Origin: CAYUJH01 sp964394585
GTDB taxonomy: Bacteria > Bacteroidota > Bacteroidia > Cytophagales > Flammeovirgaceae
Assembly (NCBI GenBank): GCA_964394585.1
Contig: CAYMYI010000044.1
Coordinates: 1-30,322 of the forward strand
Direction: 5' to 3'
DNA: 30,322 bases
Made by a program: the position numbers and the translations under genes. Numbering within the stretch: position 1 is the first letter of the stretch; each line of letters starts with the position of its first letter. Shown here piece after piece: positions 14,715 through 23,160 of this stretch. A model generated the notes under the pieces. That model ran no database searches, was not told the DNA's origin, and saw nothing but the letters and a program-made list of their open reading frames with translations.

Positions 14715-16671
14715 GCTCATTAACACCTCGATTCGAATTAAGATACTATTCATCCTCATGTTGATTAGTACCTTATCCTTATTTTTCTCTTTCAGTATTT
14801 TTATTGCATACGATTTTGTTAGCTACCGTAGCAAAGCAATCGACGATTTAGTGCAACTTGCCAATGTAGTGGGCAACCAAAACGACGCTGCTGTACAGTT
14901 CAAGCAAGTAGGGTCGGTACAGCAAAGTCTTTTCAACATCCTTCACAAAGATAAAAGCATTTTATACGGCTGTATTTTCGATCAGAACAACACCTTATTT
15001 GCTTTTTATGATACAGCAGTGATTCCCAAAGAAATCGATGAAGAAGTATTCGATTATTCTCAATTTATCCTGTCAGATTCCCTCAATTTGGCAAATAGCA
15101 CCTTCGTTCCGGAATTTCGTGAAGAAGGTATCAACTTTCAACTCTTTAAAAACTACCTCGAGGTATACGTACCTATTCAAGATGAAAACGAAAAAATCAG
15201 TATAGTTTATTTGCGTTCTGATTTATCGTTGTTATACGATCGGTACATTCGGTATGCCGGGGTACTTATCAGTATTTCTTTCGTAACCTTGATAGTCGCC
15301 TTCCTGCTCTCGCTCAACTTGCAACGCCTCATTTCTCGCCCTGTATTGGCGCTTGCCCACACCACCAACGAAATCTCTAAAAAGAAAGACTATTCCATTC
15401 GGATACAACAAAAACGGAAAGATGAAATTGGCACGCTGATTAGCGGTTTTAACCAAATGCTCGCAGAAATTGAACAACAAAATGAAAGCTTAATACAAGC
15501 AAAGGAAGCCGCAGAACATTCTGCTAAAGCTAAAGAAGAATTTTTGGCAAACATGAGCCACGAAATTCGAACGCCTATGAATGCTATTATGGGGGTAACC
15601 GATTTTTTAAATGATACGGAGCTTTCAGAGGTGCAGCGCAACTATCTCGATATCATTAAAAATTCAGCAGATAATCTGTTAGTAATTATCAATGATATTC
15701 TCGACTTATCGAAAATCGAATCGGGCAAGCTTGTGTTCGAAGAAACAGCAGTAAAGCCCTCGAGCATTATAAATACCATAATAGAGAGTTGCCGCCCGCG
15801 ATTTGAAAAGAAAAACCTAGCAATTTATACGGAGCTTGACCCCAAAATGCCTGAAAGCTTCTTGGGCGACCCGGTGCGGTTTAATCAAATTTTATTGAAC
15901 TTGTTTACCAATGCGATTAAATTCACTATTGAAGGAAGCATCACTATAGGAAGCAAGCTAGTCGAAGAAGATGCTAAAACCGTATTGCTGCGGTTTTATG
16001 TAGCTGATACAGGCATAGGCATCCCTCGAGATAAATTTGATGTTATTTTTTCGAGTTTTACCCAGGCTACCAATGCTACCACCCGAAAGTACGGAGGGAC
16101 CGGTTTGGGGTTGTCAATTTCGCAAAAATTAGTGGAAATGCAGGATGGTCAAATGTATTTGGAAAGTGAAGTGGTAAAGGGGAGTACCTTCTCGTTTGAA
16201 ATCCGTTTTAAAAAGAATACAGAGCAACGCTTGGGAAAACGGAAAAAGGAACCGTCAACATTTGAAATCCCTCAAAAGCTTGATAACGTTGGCACGAAGT
16301 CGATTCTATTGGCAGAAGATAACGAAGTGAACCAGATGCTCGTAGTTACCCTACTTGAACAATGGAAATACCATGTGGATGTAGCGGAAAACGGCAAAAA
16401 AGCGATTGAAATGCTACAAGGGAAAAATTACGACTTAATATTGATGGATGTGCATATGCCAGAGCTAGATGGTTACGATGCTACCAAAGCTATTCGCAAA
16501 GAGTTAGGAGCTGCTAAGAGCAAAGTGCCCATCATCGCTATGACTGCCTCGGCACTACAAGGAGAAGCTGAGCGATGCCTTGAGGCAGGAATGGACGATT
16601 ATATTTCCAAACCGTTCAATAAAAACATCCTCTACGAGAAAATTGTGCGTTTTACCACTCAAGAAGAATAG
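14701..16671 (+). CDS. CHASE8-type hybrid sensor histidine kinase
   Basis: A 656-residue membrane kinase. TM1 is about 13-36; the periplasmic part 37-183 has the CHASE8 pattern (SYRSKAIDDLVQLANVVGNQNDAAVQF at 41-67, then LFAFYDTA); TM2 is about 184-206, followed by HAMP (207-258) and a short coiled coil. HisKA carries the phospho-His at 287 (SHEIRTPMNAIMG). The ATPase domain has the N box LFTNAIKFT (401-409), G1 DTGIG (436-440), and GGTGLGLSI (465-473). A C-terminal receiver (about 533-652) has Asp583 (LMDVHMPE) and Lys637. CHASE8 is the domain by which YfiN is controlled by YfiR, and a YfiR-family gene overlaps this one by 14 bases. The kinase is therefore probably regulated by that periplasmic protein. 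The phosphate would need an HPt to move on; one is encoded at 5538-5882. Confidence 0.93.
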   Translation: MRIGKLINTSIRIKILFILMLISTLSLFFSFSIFIAYDFVSYRSKAIDDLVQLANVVGNQNDAAVQFKQVGSVQQSLFNILHKDKSILYGCIFDQNNTLFAFYDTAVIPKEIDEEVFDYSQFILSDSLNLANSTFVPEFREEGINFQLFKNYLEVYVPIQDENEKISIVYLRSDLSLLYDRYIRYAGVLISISFVTLIVAFLLSLNLQRLISRPVLALAHTTNEISKKKDYSIRIQQKRKDEIGTLISGFNQMLAEIEQQNESLIQAKEAAEHSAKAKEEFLANMSHEIRTPMNAIMGVTDFLNDTELSEVQRNYLDIIKNSADNLLVIINDILDLSKIESGKLVFEETAVKPSSIINTIIESCRPRFEKKNLAIYTELDPKMPESFLGDPVRFNQILLNLFTNAIKFTIEGSITIGSKLVEEDAKTVLLRFYVADTGIGIPRDKFDVIFSSFTQATNATTRKYGGTGLGLSISQKLVEMQDGQMYLESEVVKGSTFSFEIRFKKNTEQRLGKRKKEPSTFEIPQKLDNVGTKSILLAEDNEVNQMLVVTLLEQWKYHVDVAENGKKAIEMLQGKNYDLILMDVHMPELDGYDATKAIRKELGAAKSKVPIIAMTASALQGEAERCLEAGMDDYISKPFNKNILYEKIVRFTTQEE

Positions 16672-16745
16672 TAGGTAAGTTCACTACTTGTATACCTAAA
16701 CGCTAAAGGGGGGATGGATTTAAAGAAACATTGCCATAATCTTAA

Positions 16746-17150
16746 TTAGGCGTAAGCTTTCAGTAAGCGCTTTAAACTAACGTGGCTCAAGGGTTTTTGA
16801 ATGAGCTCTGCTACGAACTCATTTTGAGAGGCTCGGCGTAAATCAGATATATCGGAAGAAGTAGTTACAACAAAAACTGGAATTTTTTTCTCGAACCGTT
16901 CAGCAAGCAACTTATATTCTTCTATAAATTCCCATCCATTCATGATGGGCATACGAATATCGAGAAAAATAGCATTGGGCAAAGCCTCATAACTTATGCC
17001 TTTCAAGTATTCTAAAGCATCGAGCGCACTGATGAACACAGTGATTTCCTTAGCAAGCTTTGTGGCGTTGGCTAATTTTTGAAAAACCAAATTATTGATG
17101 GGGTCTTCGTCGATAAGAAGTACGTGTTGAAATCGTTCGTGATCAGACAT
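16746..17150 (-). CDS. Single-domain response regulator
   Basis: A 134-residue receiver domain with no output domain. Acidic residues D14, E15 and D16 precede the phospho-acceptor Asp64 (IFLDIRMP), with Thr97 (VVTTSSD) and Lys119 (IQKPLS) completing the active site, so it looks functional. It has the shape of the small receivers often encoded beside Bacteroidota hybrid kinases. It converges on the CHASE8 kinase gene with 74 bases between them, and could be a phosphate sink, a competitor or a protein-interaction output of that kinase. It is cut off from the upstream amylase gene by the terminator at 17236-17278, so it has its own promoter somewhere in 17151-17235. Confidence 0.92.
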   Translation of the reverse strand: MSDHERFQHVLLIDEDPINNLVFQKLANATKLAKEITVFISALDALEYLKGISYEALPNAIFLDIRMPIMNGWEFIEEYKLLAERFEKKIPVFVVTTSSDISDLRRASQNEFVAELIQKPLSHVSLKRLLKAYA

Positions 17151-17235
17151 AAGTGTTTATTTAAAAAGTGACTTCAAGAATAGATAAGCAAAATTTAAAC
17201 TGGTTGTATTTTTATTTGTTCAGGTTTTGAGAAAT

Positions 17236-17278
17236 AAAAGCCTTTTCGCATAGATAACTATCTTCCGAAAAGGCTTTT
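17236..17278. terminator. Strong hairpin terminator between the amylase and receiver genes
   Basis: AAAAGCCTTTTCG (17236-17248) pairs with CGAAAAGGCTTTT (17266-17278); the loop holds a further GATA/TATC pairing. T-runs flank it on both strands. For the minus strand it ends the amylase transcript. Confidence 0.85.
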
Positions 17279-17341
17279 TAAACGAGGGGTCGGTAGGATG
17301 TTAAGCAGGGGTGAGAAGCCTGCTAAGTAAGCGTTCCATAT

Positions 17342-20300
17342 TTAGTGGCTGATTAGAACTTTGCGCATAGTTCGTTTTTGTGCATGTTGTACTTCGAGCA
17401 AATACAATCCGTTGGGGAGTGTAGTAATATCAAGCTGATATAGCTGCACCCCTGAAGATGGAGGCGCACTTGTTGTATAGATTACCTTCCCCGAAATACT
17501 CATGAAGCGAAATTGCCAATCGCTGGCATTTCCTTCAGGTATTTGTACTGTAACTACGTTATTAGCCGGGTTAGGGTATACTCGAAGCCCTTCAAAGATG
17601 GGGTCTTCGGTCAGCCCCGTTACTTCGCCTTCTTGAACTTCTACGAAAATATCGTTACCTCCTGGAGCTTTGCCTTCTGCGGAGCCATCTGCATTGCGAA
17701 ATACCATGCCAAGTCGGTAGACCCGCGTGCCAAAGGGTATGTTGTAGTAAGAGCGCGGTGTCAGGGTGATTTGCCATTTATCGGTTTCGCCTGCTACACG
17801 TGTCATTTCACCTACGCCATCGTCTTGCCCCCAATTACCCACCACGTTGGTCCAACTTTCCGAGGTGGCACTTTGCGTAACAATACCGGTATGTATGTAC
17901 ACTTTATTGCTACCTATTAGCCCGGCAGTCCCACTAGGGTCGGAAAGTACTGCGTCGAAGGTGATAGTAATTTCATCGTCGGCGATAAACGTTTCAGGCG
18001 AAGTAGTTACAATTTTTCCTTCAGGAGTAACTTCTACAAAAATGGTAGTACCTCCTAATCCTTTCCCTCGGTTCGCCCCACTTTCATCGCGGAAATACAT
18101 CCCAATGCGATAAATCTGTGTTTCGCCGCTTACATTGAAGTAATCGTTTGGGGTGAGTATGATTTCCCATAGGTTTTCAGCACCTGCTACCCTTTGCATT
18201 GCCCCGGTTGCATCGTTCTCGCCAATCACCGACTGCAGCTCGGTACCATTGGGCGAGTCGGTTACGATGCCGGCAACCATAAAAACGTTATCGGCGTCTA
18301 TCAGCCCGTTAGTACCATCGGGGTTAGCAGCCGAAGCATCGAAGGTAATCTTCACTTCTTGGTTTGCTCGAAACGTTTCAGGGTCGGTGGTTACGATGGG
18401 TTTGAACACATTGAGTAAACCGGTTTCGGGGAAATTCACAGTCCTATCGGTAAAAACTTTGAATTCGCCAGGAGCCAGCGTAAGTGGGGCATTTACATCG
18501 GAAATTTCGAAGGTAGTGCCTCCTTCAAAAAAGCTATACCATGTACCTGTTTTGCTAAACTGTGGGTCGATAGTGCCTGAAGAAGTTCCGAAATTCCCCA
18601 CTACTACAAGGTGTAAATCGTTATGCGTAAGGTTGATGCGGCGCATTTTTCCGGTAGAAACCCAATCGAAGGTGCCTTCTTTAAAGATTGCTTTGTATTG
18701 GTTCCGAAGGTTGATAAGGGCACTAAACGTTTTATAGAGTTTAATGCGTTCGGGGTCTTCGTGATAGTTGAGGTTAAACTCGCTACCCCACGGGATAGGC
18801 TTGTTGGCAGTTCTGCAGCTTTCTTGGATTAATTGCCCATCGGGCGGGCAAGCGTTGATGGAAAAATCGTACCCGAGTTCGCCAAATTGCCAGAACATTT
18901 TTGGCCCAGGAACAGTGAAGAAAAACGCGGCTCCTAGCTTTACACGATCGAGCGCAACAATTGGGTTTTTGATGTTGTACGACCCTTCAGCGCGCCCTTC
19001 TCGTTTGTTAATGAATACCAGGCGTTCTTCGTCGTGGCTTTCCATGTACGTAACCGCATGGTTTACGTTCCAACCTCGATTGGCAGCAAGCCCCCAACGG
19101 ATATCCGCATTTTCATTGCCTTTTACGGCATCGGCATAGTCAAAATGCAAATTTCCCCAAAGGAGCATACCATATTCGGCGAGTTCTTTCTCTTCATCGT
19201 TTGCCGATAAATGTTCTAAGATGATGTAGTTATCGCTTTCGTATTCCCACATTTTATCGGCCATGCGTTTGAGCAATGCAATCCGCGACTCATCGCGGGC
19301 ACTCCAAGCACCTACATCATTTGGATTGTTACGCTGGGTAAAGCCCTTGGATAGATCGAACCGATATCCATCAAAATTGTATTCTTTTAGCCAATAAAGG
19401 TTTACCGTATCTACAAAAGCCTGAGTATAAGCACTCTCGTGGTTAAAATCATATCCTACGTTAAAAGGGTGTGTGGCTTCTTGGTTAAACCATGGATTAT
19501 TGGCAGCAGGTCGGTTTTGTGAGCTATCCCAATACATACGCACCATAGAATTTTGCCCAAACGCATGGTTGAGCACCATATCGAGGATGACCACAAAGCC
19601 CTCTTCGTGTGCTTTATCGATAAACCGTTTCAGGTCGTTTTTAGTACCATAGTATTTGTCCGGAGCAAAAAAGTAAGAAGGATTATACCCCCAGCTTTCG
19701 TTGCCTTCAAACTCCATAATGGGCATTAGCTCGATAGCATTTACTCCTAGCCGTTTTAAATAAGAAAGCGTATCGGTGAGGTCTTTGTAACTATGCGAGC
19801 CTACAAAATCGCGAACCAGCAATTCGTATACCATAAGGTCTTCTTTGGCAGGCTTGCCGCCTACCACTTCGGGGAATTTCCACTCGTAGGGTTGTTGGTT
19901 AGTTTGTAATACAGATGCTACGCCGTAGTCTTGTCGGTTATAGGGGAGTAGGTTCGGGTATACCGACTCGGGGATGAACGAATCGTTCCAGGGGTCGGCA
20001 ACTTTATCGGCATAGGGGTCGCCTATTTTTAAATTATCAATCCAATACTGATAGGCATATTCTTTCCCTGGTTCGAGGCCTTCGAGCTCAATCCAAAACT
20101 TTTCCCCATCGGGGGTGCGGTTCATTTGGTAGTCAGCGCTCACTTCCCAATTCGTGAAATCGCCTACTACGTAAACCGTTTCTTTCCCCGGGGCAATCAA
20201 CACCAGCCCGGCTTTAGTGGGGTCGTCAGCGAAATAGTTAATACCGGTATGCAGATAGCCGGGCAATTCGGCTTCTTTGTTGGGTTCGCGGATTACGAAA

Positions 20301-21037
20301 TTGAAAGATCGCTCGCCTACGAGCGTTTCCCCATCAATTACCGCTTCAAGCCGAAATGTTACCTCGCCCGATTGCGCAACGGGATAGTTAAACGATAGCG
20401 TTTGGGCACCTTCGAGTTGGAGGAGTTGTTCAAAGCCGTTGCCCGCATTGGCAGAGAGTGTAAGCGAGGCAGCCGTTTTGTTAGCTTCGCCGGCAATGGT
20501 AACGGTTTCGCCTTCATTTAAAAAAACAGTGCGGTCGGTCGGTGTGGTAAACCGAATAAAATTGCTAACAGGCAGGTCTATGTAAATATCTTGGTTAGAG
20601 GCAACAAACCCTCCGGGAAACTCGCCCGGAGTCCCTCTGCCCACTACCGATCCATCGGCATTGCGAAATACCATCGACAAACGGAAAATAGGTTCGCCGG
20701 CAGATACCTTGTAATATTGGCGGATATCAGGAGTGAGGGCGATTTCCCACCGATCTGTTGCGCCGGGTACGCGTGTCATGGCACCTACGCCATCATCTTG
20801 CCCCCAGTTACCTACCACATAGTTCCACGAAGTGCCGTCGGGACTATCGATTACCACACCAGTATGGATATATACTTTCTCGGCACCTACTAAAGCGGCA
20901 TTGCCTTGCGTGGCATCGTAGGTAATGGTAACGGGTGTTCCGTCAGGAGAAGGGGTTGCCGGCGAAATGCTAACAATTTGTGCTTGGCTAGTAAGCACAC
21001 CCAATACAAAAATGAAAAGTAGTTGAATTTTTTTCAT
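17342..21037 (-). CDS. Secreted multimodular GH13 alpha-amylase-type enzyme with type IX sorting tail
   Basis: A 1231-residue secreted glycoside hydrolase. Order: signal peptide 1-19; repeat module A 22-155; Ig-like 160-250; CBM48-like N-terminal domain about 262-350 (VYVVGDFTNWE at 288-298); GH13 barrel about 398-780; C-terminal beta domain to about 868; repeat modules B (880-1003) and C (1008-1134); type IX secretion tail 1145-1231 (LRVYPNPANN ... GLYLLEV ... RKVLISH). GH13 conserved regions are intact: DMVLNH 486-491, nucleophile D561 (GYRFD), acid E608 (ILEHL), D669 (ESHDE). The substrate is probably starch, glycogen or a related alpha-glucan. The A/B/C modules look like surface or glycan-binding add-ons and A and C are very similar. 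The gene is monocistronic, with a terminator downstream. No SusC/SusD pair is in the window. Amylase is the best guess; a branching or pullulanase-like activity cannot be excluded. Confidence 0.93.
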   Translation of the reverse strand: MKKIQLLFIFVLGVLTSQAQIVSISPATPSPDGTPVTITYDATQGNAALVGAEKVYIHTGVVIDSPDGTSWNYVVGNWGQDDGVGAMTRVPGATDRWEIALTPDIRQYYKVSAGEPIFRLSMVFRNADGSVVGRGTPGEFPGGFVASNQDIYIDLPVSNFIRFTTPTDRTVFLNEGETVTIAGEANKTAASLTLSANAGNGFEQLLQLEGAQTLSFNYPVAQSGEVTFRLEAVIDGETLVGERSFNFVIREPNKEAELPGYLHTGINYFADDPTKAGLVLIAPGKETVYVVGDFTNWEVSADYQMNRTPDGEKFWIELEGLEPGKEYAYQYWIDNLKIGDPYADKVADPWNDSFIPESVYPNLLPYNRQDYGVASVLQTNQQPYEWKFPEVVGGKPAKEDLMVYELLVRDFVGSHSYKDLTDTLSYLKRLGVNAIELMPIMEFEGNESWGYNPSYFFAPDKYYGTKNDLKRFIDKAHEEGFVVILDMVLNHAFGQNSMVRMYWDSSQNRPAANNPWFNQEATHPFNVGYDFNHESAYTQAFVDTVNLYWLKEYNFDGYRFDLSKGFTQRNNPNDVGAWSARDESRIALLKRMADKMWEYESDNYIILEHLSANDEEKELAEYGMLLWGNLHFDYADAVKGNENADIRWGLAANRGWNVNHAVTYMESHDEERLVFINKREGRAEGSYNIKNPIVALDRVKLGAAFFFTVPGPKMFWQFGELGYDFSINACPPDGQLIQESCRTANKPIPWGSEFNLNYHEDPERIKLYKTFSALINLRNQYKAIFKEGTFDWVSTGKMRRINLTHNDLHLVVVGNFGTSSGTIDPQFSKTGTWYSFFEGGTTFEISDVNAPLTLAPGEFKVFTDRTVNFPETGLLNVFKPIVTTDPETFRANQEVKITFDASAANPDGTNGLIDADNVFMVAGIVTDSPNGTELQSVIGENDATGAMQRVAGAENLWEIILTPNDYFNVSGETQIYRIGMYFRDESGANRGKGLGGTTIFVEVTPEGKIVTTSPETFIADDEITITFDAVLSDPSGTAGLIGSNKVYIHTGIVTQSATSESWTNVVGNWGQDDGVGEMTRVAGETDKWQITLTPRSYYNIPFGTRVYRLGMVFRNADGSAEGKAPGGNDIFVEVQEGEVTGLTEDPIFEGLRVYPNPANNVVTVQIPEGNASDWQFRFMSISGKVIYTTSAPPSSGVQLYQLDITTLPNGLYLLEVQHAQKRTMRKVLISH
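17636..18016 (-). repeat. Amylase repeat module C
   Basis: Residues about 1008-1134 of the amylase. It shares long identical runs with module A, such as VVGNWGQDDGVG, MTRV and MVFRNADGS. The similarity is also visible in DNA, for example around 17815-17845 against 20785-20815. Confidence 0.85.
18029..18400 (-). repeat. Amylase repeat module B
   Basis: Residues about 880-1003. It has the same frame as A and C (TTDPETF, VxITFDA, GLIDADNV, TGAMQRVAGA, IYRIGMYFRD) but is more diverged; NWGQDDGVG reads IGENDATG. It is adjacent to C, as a tandem pair. Confidence 0.8.
20573..20974 (-). repeat. Amylase repeat module A
   Basis: Residues about 22-155, directly after the signal peptide. It is closest to module C although the two lie at opposite ends of the protein, about 850 residues apart. 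Confidence 0.85.
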
Positions 21038-21241
21038 AGGGATTGTTGGATAGTGAATTAAAAGTGCCGAGTGAAGTTTGTTCGGCTATTCGTTGTTAAA
21101 AATAGGTGATAACCTTTAAGGTACGTTTTTCTACCAAGGATTCAAATGAGAATTCGGGCAGATTTCCTACCTTGAGATTCGATAAAAAGAAGAAAAGATA
21201 CGCGCAGCGTCATCTCATTACATCAACTTTAAAATTCAGCA

Positions 21242-22732
21242 ATGAAAATGAAACGCATTTTACGAATCGTATTAGCAATCCAATTAGGAGTGCTCTCCAG
21301 CCTACAGGCACAAGATCCGGCATCAGCTGCCCTCACACAAGCTGAAATAGAACGGCATGTTCGCTTTTTAGCCTCCGATGAGCTAGCCGGTAGAAAAGCA
21401 GGCTACCCGGGCAATAATGTCGCCGCCCGATACATCGCCGAGCAGTTTCGTCAATACGGCGTGAAGAAAATCCCCAACCACGAGTCTTACTATCAATCAT
21501 TTTATTTGAACGAAGTAAACCCTGCAAAATCTGGAACCATCGAAGCCGGCGAACAAACGTGGAAACATGGCGAAGAAATGTTGGTGATGGGCGGTAAAGC
21601 GTTTTCGTACGATGGCGAAGCTGTATTTGTAGGCTATGGCATGTCTGAAGACGACTACGCGGGCAAATCGGTTGAAGGGAAAGTGGTAGTAGCACGAATC
21701 GGTATGGCCGATGCTGCCGATGCGTACGCGGCTATGCGTGCCACTCCCCAAAAACAAGCACTTGCTAAAGAAAAAGGGGCTATTGGGTTTGTTGAACTGT
21801 ACAACTTACCTGTTCCTTGGAATTTATTACGTGGATATTTATCGGGCAGCCGCATGCAAATAGCCGAAGAAAACACTGTGACTTTACCAACATTTTGGCT
21901 GAACGATGGCAGTATGCAAACCCTTAAAAAAGCGAACGAGGGAAAACTGACATCGCTCAAAATAGAAAGCAGCGGCAGCCAAACCAATAAGTTGCCCACG
22001 CAAAATGTAGTAGGCTATATCGAAGGAACCGATGAGAAGCTAAAAGATGAATATATTTTGTTAACTGCTCATTTCGACCATGTGGGTGTAGGGAAAGCAG
22101 GGGCACAAAATGTAACAGCAGAAGATACTATTTTTAATGGAGCACGCGATAATGCCATTGGGACCACCGCCATTATTGCAGCAGCAAAAATATTAGCTAA
22201 AAACCCACCTAAGCGTTCCGTGGTGCTCATTGCACTTACTGCCGAAGAAGTAGGCTTGCTTGGAAGCCGTTACTATGCGGAAAACCCTATGATGCCCCTC
22301 GAAAAGTGTGTATTTAACCTAAATATTGATGGTGCTGGCTACAACAACACAGAAATTGTAACGGTAATTGGGCTTGAACGCACCGGCGCAAAATCGGTCA
22401 TCGAAAAAGGAACTGAAACCTTTGATTTACGCCCCATCGATGACCCCGCGCCAGAACAAGGTTTGTTCGATCGTTCCGATAATGTCAACTTTGCGGCGAA
22501 AGGGATCCCTGCGCCTACCTTCAGTTTAGGCTTCACTGCATTTGATGCAGAAATTGGGAAATACTACCACCAAGTAACCGATGAAGCCGAAAGTGTAGAT
22601 TTCCCCTATGTACTCAAGTTCTGCCAATCGTATGTATACACTGCTGAGCTAATTGCGAACCTAAGGCGTGCTCCTCGTTGGCAAAAAGGCGATAAGTACG
22701 AGCCAGCTGCAAAAGTGTTATATGGCTATTAA
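21242..22732 (+). CDS. Exported M28-family zinc aminopeptidase-type protein
   Basis: A 496-residue peptidase with a signal peptide (about 1-23, LQAQ before DPAS). The M28 di-zinc site is complete: H277 (TAHFDH), D303 (ARDN), E335/E336 (TAEEVG), D363 (NIDG) and H443 (YYHQVTDE). An insertion at about 95-240 between the N-terminal helix and the catalytic core fits a PA domain, as in many secreted M28 enzymes. The role is probably peptide trimming in the periplasm or outside; the substrate is unknown. There is no type IX tail. The start ATG at 21242 is followed two codons later by a second Met, and either would work. It is transcribed divergently from the amylase gene (204 bases between) and ended by the hairpin at 22754-22780, so it is a single-gene unit. 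Confidence 0.92.
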   Translation: MKMKRILRIVLAIQLGVLSSLQAQDPASAALTQAEIERHVRFLASDELAGRKAGYPGNNVAARYIAEQFRQYGVKKIPNHESYYQSFYLNEVNPAKSGTIEAGEQTWKHGEEMLVMGGKAFSYDGEAVFVGYGMSEDDYAGKSVEGKVVVARIGMADAADAYAAMRATPQKQALAKEKGAIGFVELYNLPVPWNLLRGYLSGSRMQIAEENTVTLPTFWLNDGSMQTLKKANEGKLTSLKIESSGSQTNKLPTQNVVGYIEGTDEKLKDEYILLTAHFDHVGVGKAGAQNVTAEDTIFNGARDNAIGTTAIIAAAKILAKNPPKRSVVLIALTAEEVGLLGSRYYAENPMMPLEKCVFNLNIDGAGYNNTEIVTVIGLERTGAKSVIEKGTETFDLRPIDDPAPEQGLFDRSDNVNFAAKGIPAPTFSLGFTAFDAEIGKYYHQVTDEAESVDFPYVLKFCQSYVYTAELIANLRRAPRWQKGDKYEPAAKVLYGY

Positions 22733-22753
22733 TCTTTTCGGAAAGGACAAAAA

Positions 22754-22780
22754 AAACACTACCTCAATAAGGTAGTGTTT
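22754..22780. terminator. Bidirectional terminator after the M28 peptidase gene
   Basis: AAACACTACCT (22754-22764), loop CAATA, AGGTAGTGTTT (22770-22780). Eleven paired bases. On the minus strand the stem runs into a longer T-run (complement of the A-run at 22749-22756). Confidence 0.85.
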
Positions 22781-22825
22781 CCGATTTGGGTCTGTTGTAT
22801 ATAAGCTCTCGAATTAAATGCTGCT

Positions 22826-22851
22826 AAAAAAGAGTGAGTCATCTCCTCACT
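22826..22851 (-). terminator. Terminator of the 32-residue membrane protein gene
   Basis: On the minus strand AGTGAG (22851-22846), a 7-base loop, CTCACT (22838-22833), C, then six T (22831-22826). It lies 42 bases past the stop codon of the small gene at 22894-22992. The stem is only six pairs, so strength is moderate. Confidence 0.6.
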
Positions 22852-22893
22852 GCGTTTGCGAGTAATTATAATTCTCCAAGGAACGAGGAGCAA

Positions 22894-22992
22894 TTACACC
22901 ATAACGGCTGCGTAGGTGAGTAGAACAATCGTTGCAACTGCAAATGCATATTCTACAACTTTCTTCTTCGATATTTTTAATGACTTACTCAT
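22894..22992 (-). CDS. Small single-pass membrane protein, 32 residues
   Basis: ATG at 22992 (minus strand), stop TAA at 22896-22894. The product begins MSKSLKISKKKVVEY and continues as a hydrophobic helix AFAVATIVLLTYAAVMV of about 17-18 residues. A basic N-terminus followed by one transmembrane helix is what a real small inner-membrane protein looks like. The gene stands in an otherwise empty 532-base gap, has a terminator 42 bases downstream, and has upstream inverted repeats including an element shared with the small exported protein gene at 4983-5324. I do not recognise a family. Function is unknown; a membrane-acting regulator, a toxin-like peptide or a small subunit are all possible, and a regulatory RNA from the same unit cannot be excluded. 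Confidence 0.6.
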   Translation of the reverse strand: MSKSLKISKKKVVEYAFAVATIVLLTYAAVMV

Positions 22993-23064
22993 AATTGAAA
23001 AGTATTTTATAACGGATATGACTAAGAAGTTGCGAAAAACGTGCTTTTCTAAATATAATACTGA

Positions 23065-23128
23065 AAATCAGTTACTTGAATATGAATTATAAAAATTACT
23101 TGTTTAAATAAATGTACGAATTCGTACA
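23065..23128 (-). promoter_or_regulatory. Composite operator-like element, copy 2
   Basis: TGTACGAATTCGTACA (23113-23128) is a perfect 16-base palindrome. On the minus strand CTGATTT (23071-23065) follows after exactly 41 bases, as in the copy at 5418-5481. The element is 72 bases upstream of the start codon at 22992. TATATTTA (complement of 23050-23057) is a possible near-consensus -7 box; if so, the palindrome would be centred near -75, an activator-like position. Confidence 0.6.
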
Positions 23129-23143
23129 AGAAATACAGGGAAG

Positions 23144-23160
23144 TGTTGCAAAATGCAACA
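23144..23160. promoter_or_regulatory. Inverted repeat TGTTGCA-AAA-TGCAACA
   Basis: Perfect 7-base arms (23144-23150 and 23154-23160) around AAA. Its centre is about 31 bases, near three helical turns, from the centre of the TGTACG palindrome, so it may be a second binding site for the same control region. No T-run follows, so it is not a terminator. Confidence 0.45.

Noticed and set aside
16672..16698. TAGGTA...TACCTA inverted repeat after the hybrid kinase gene as a terminator
   Set aside because: Short AT-rich arms, a long loop and no T-run.
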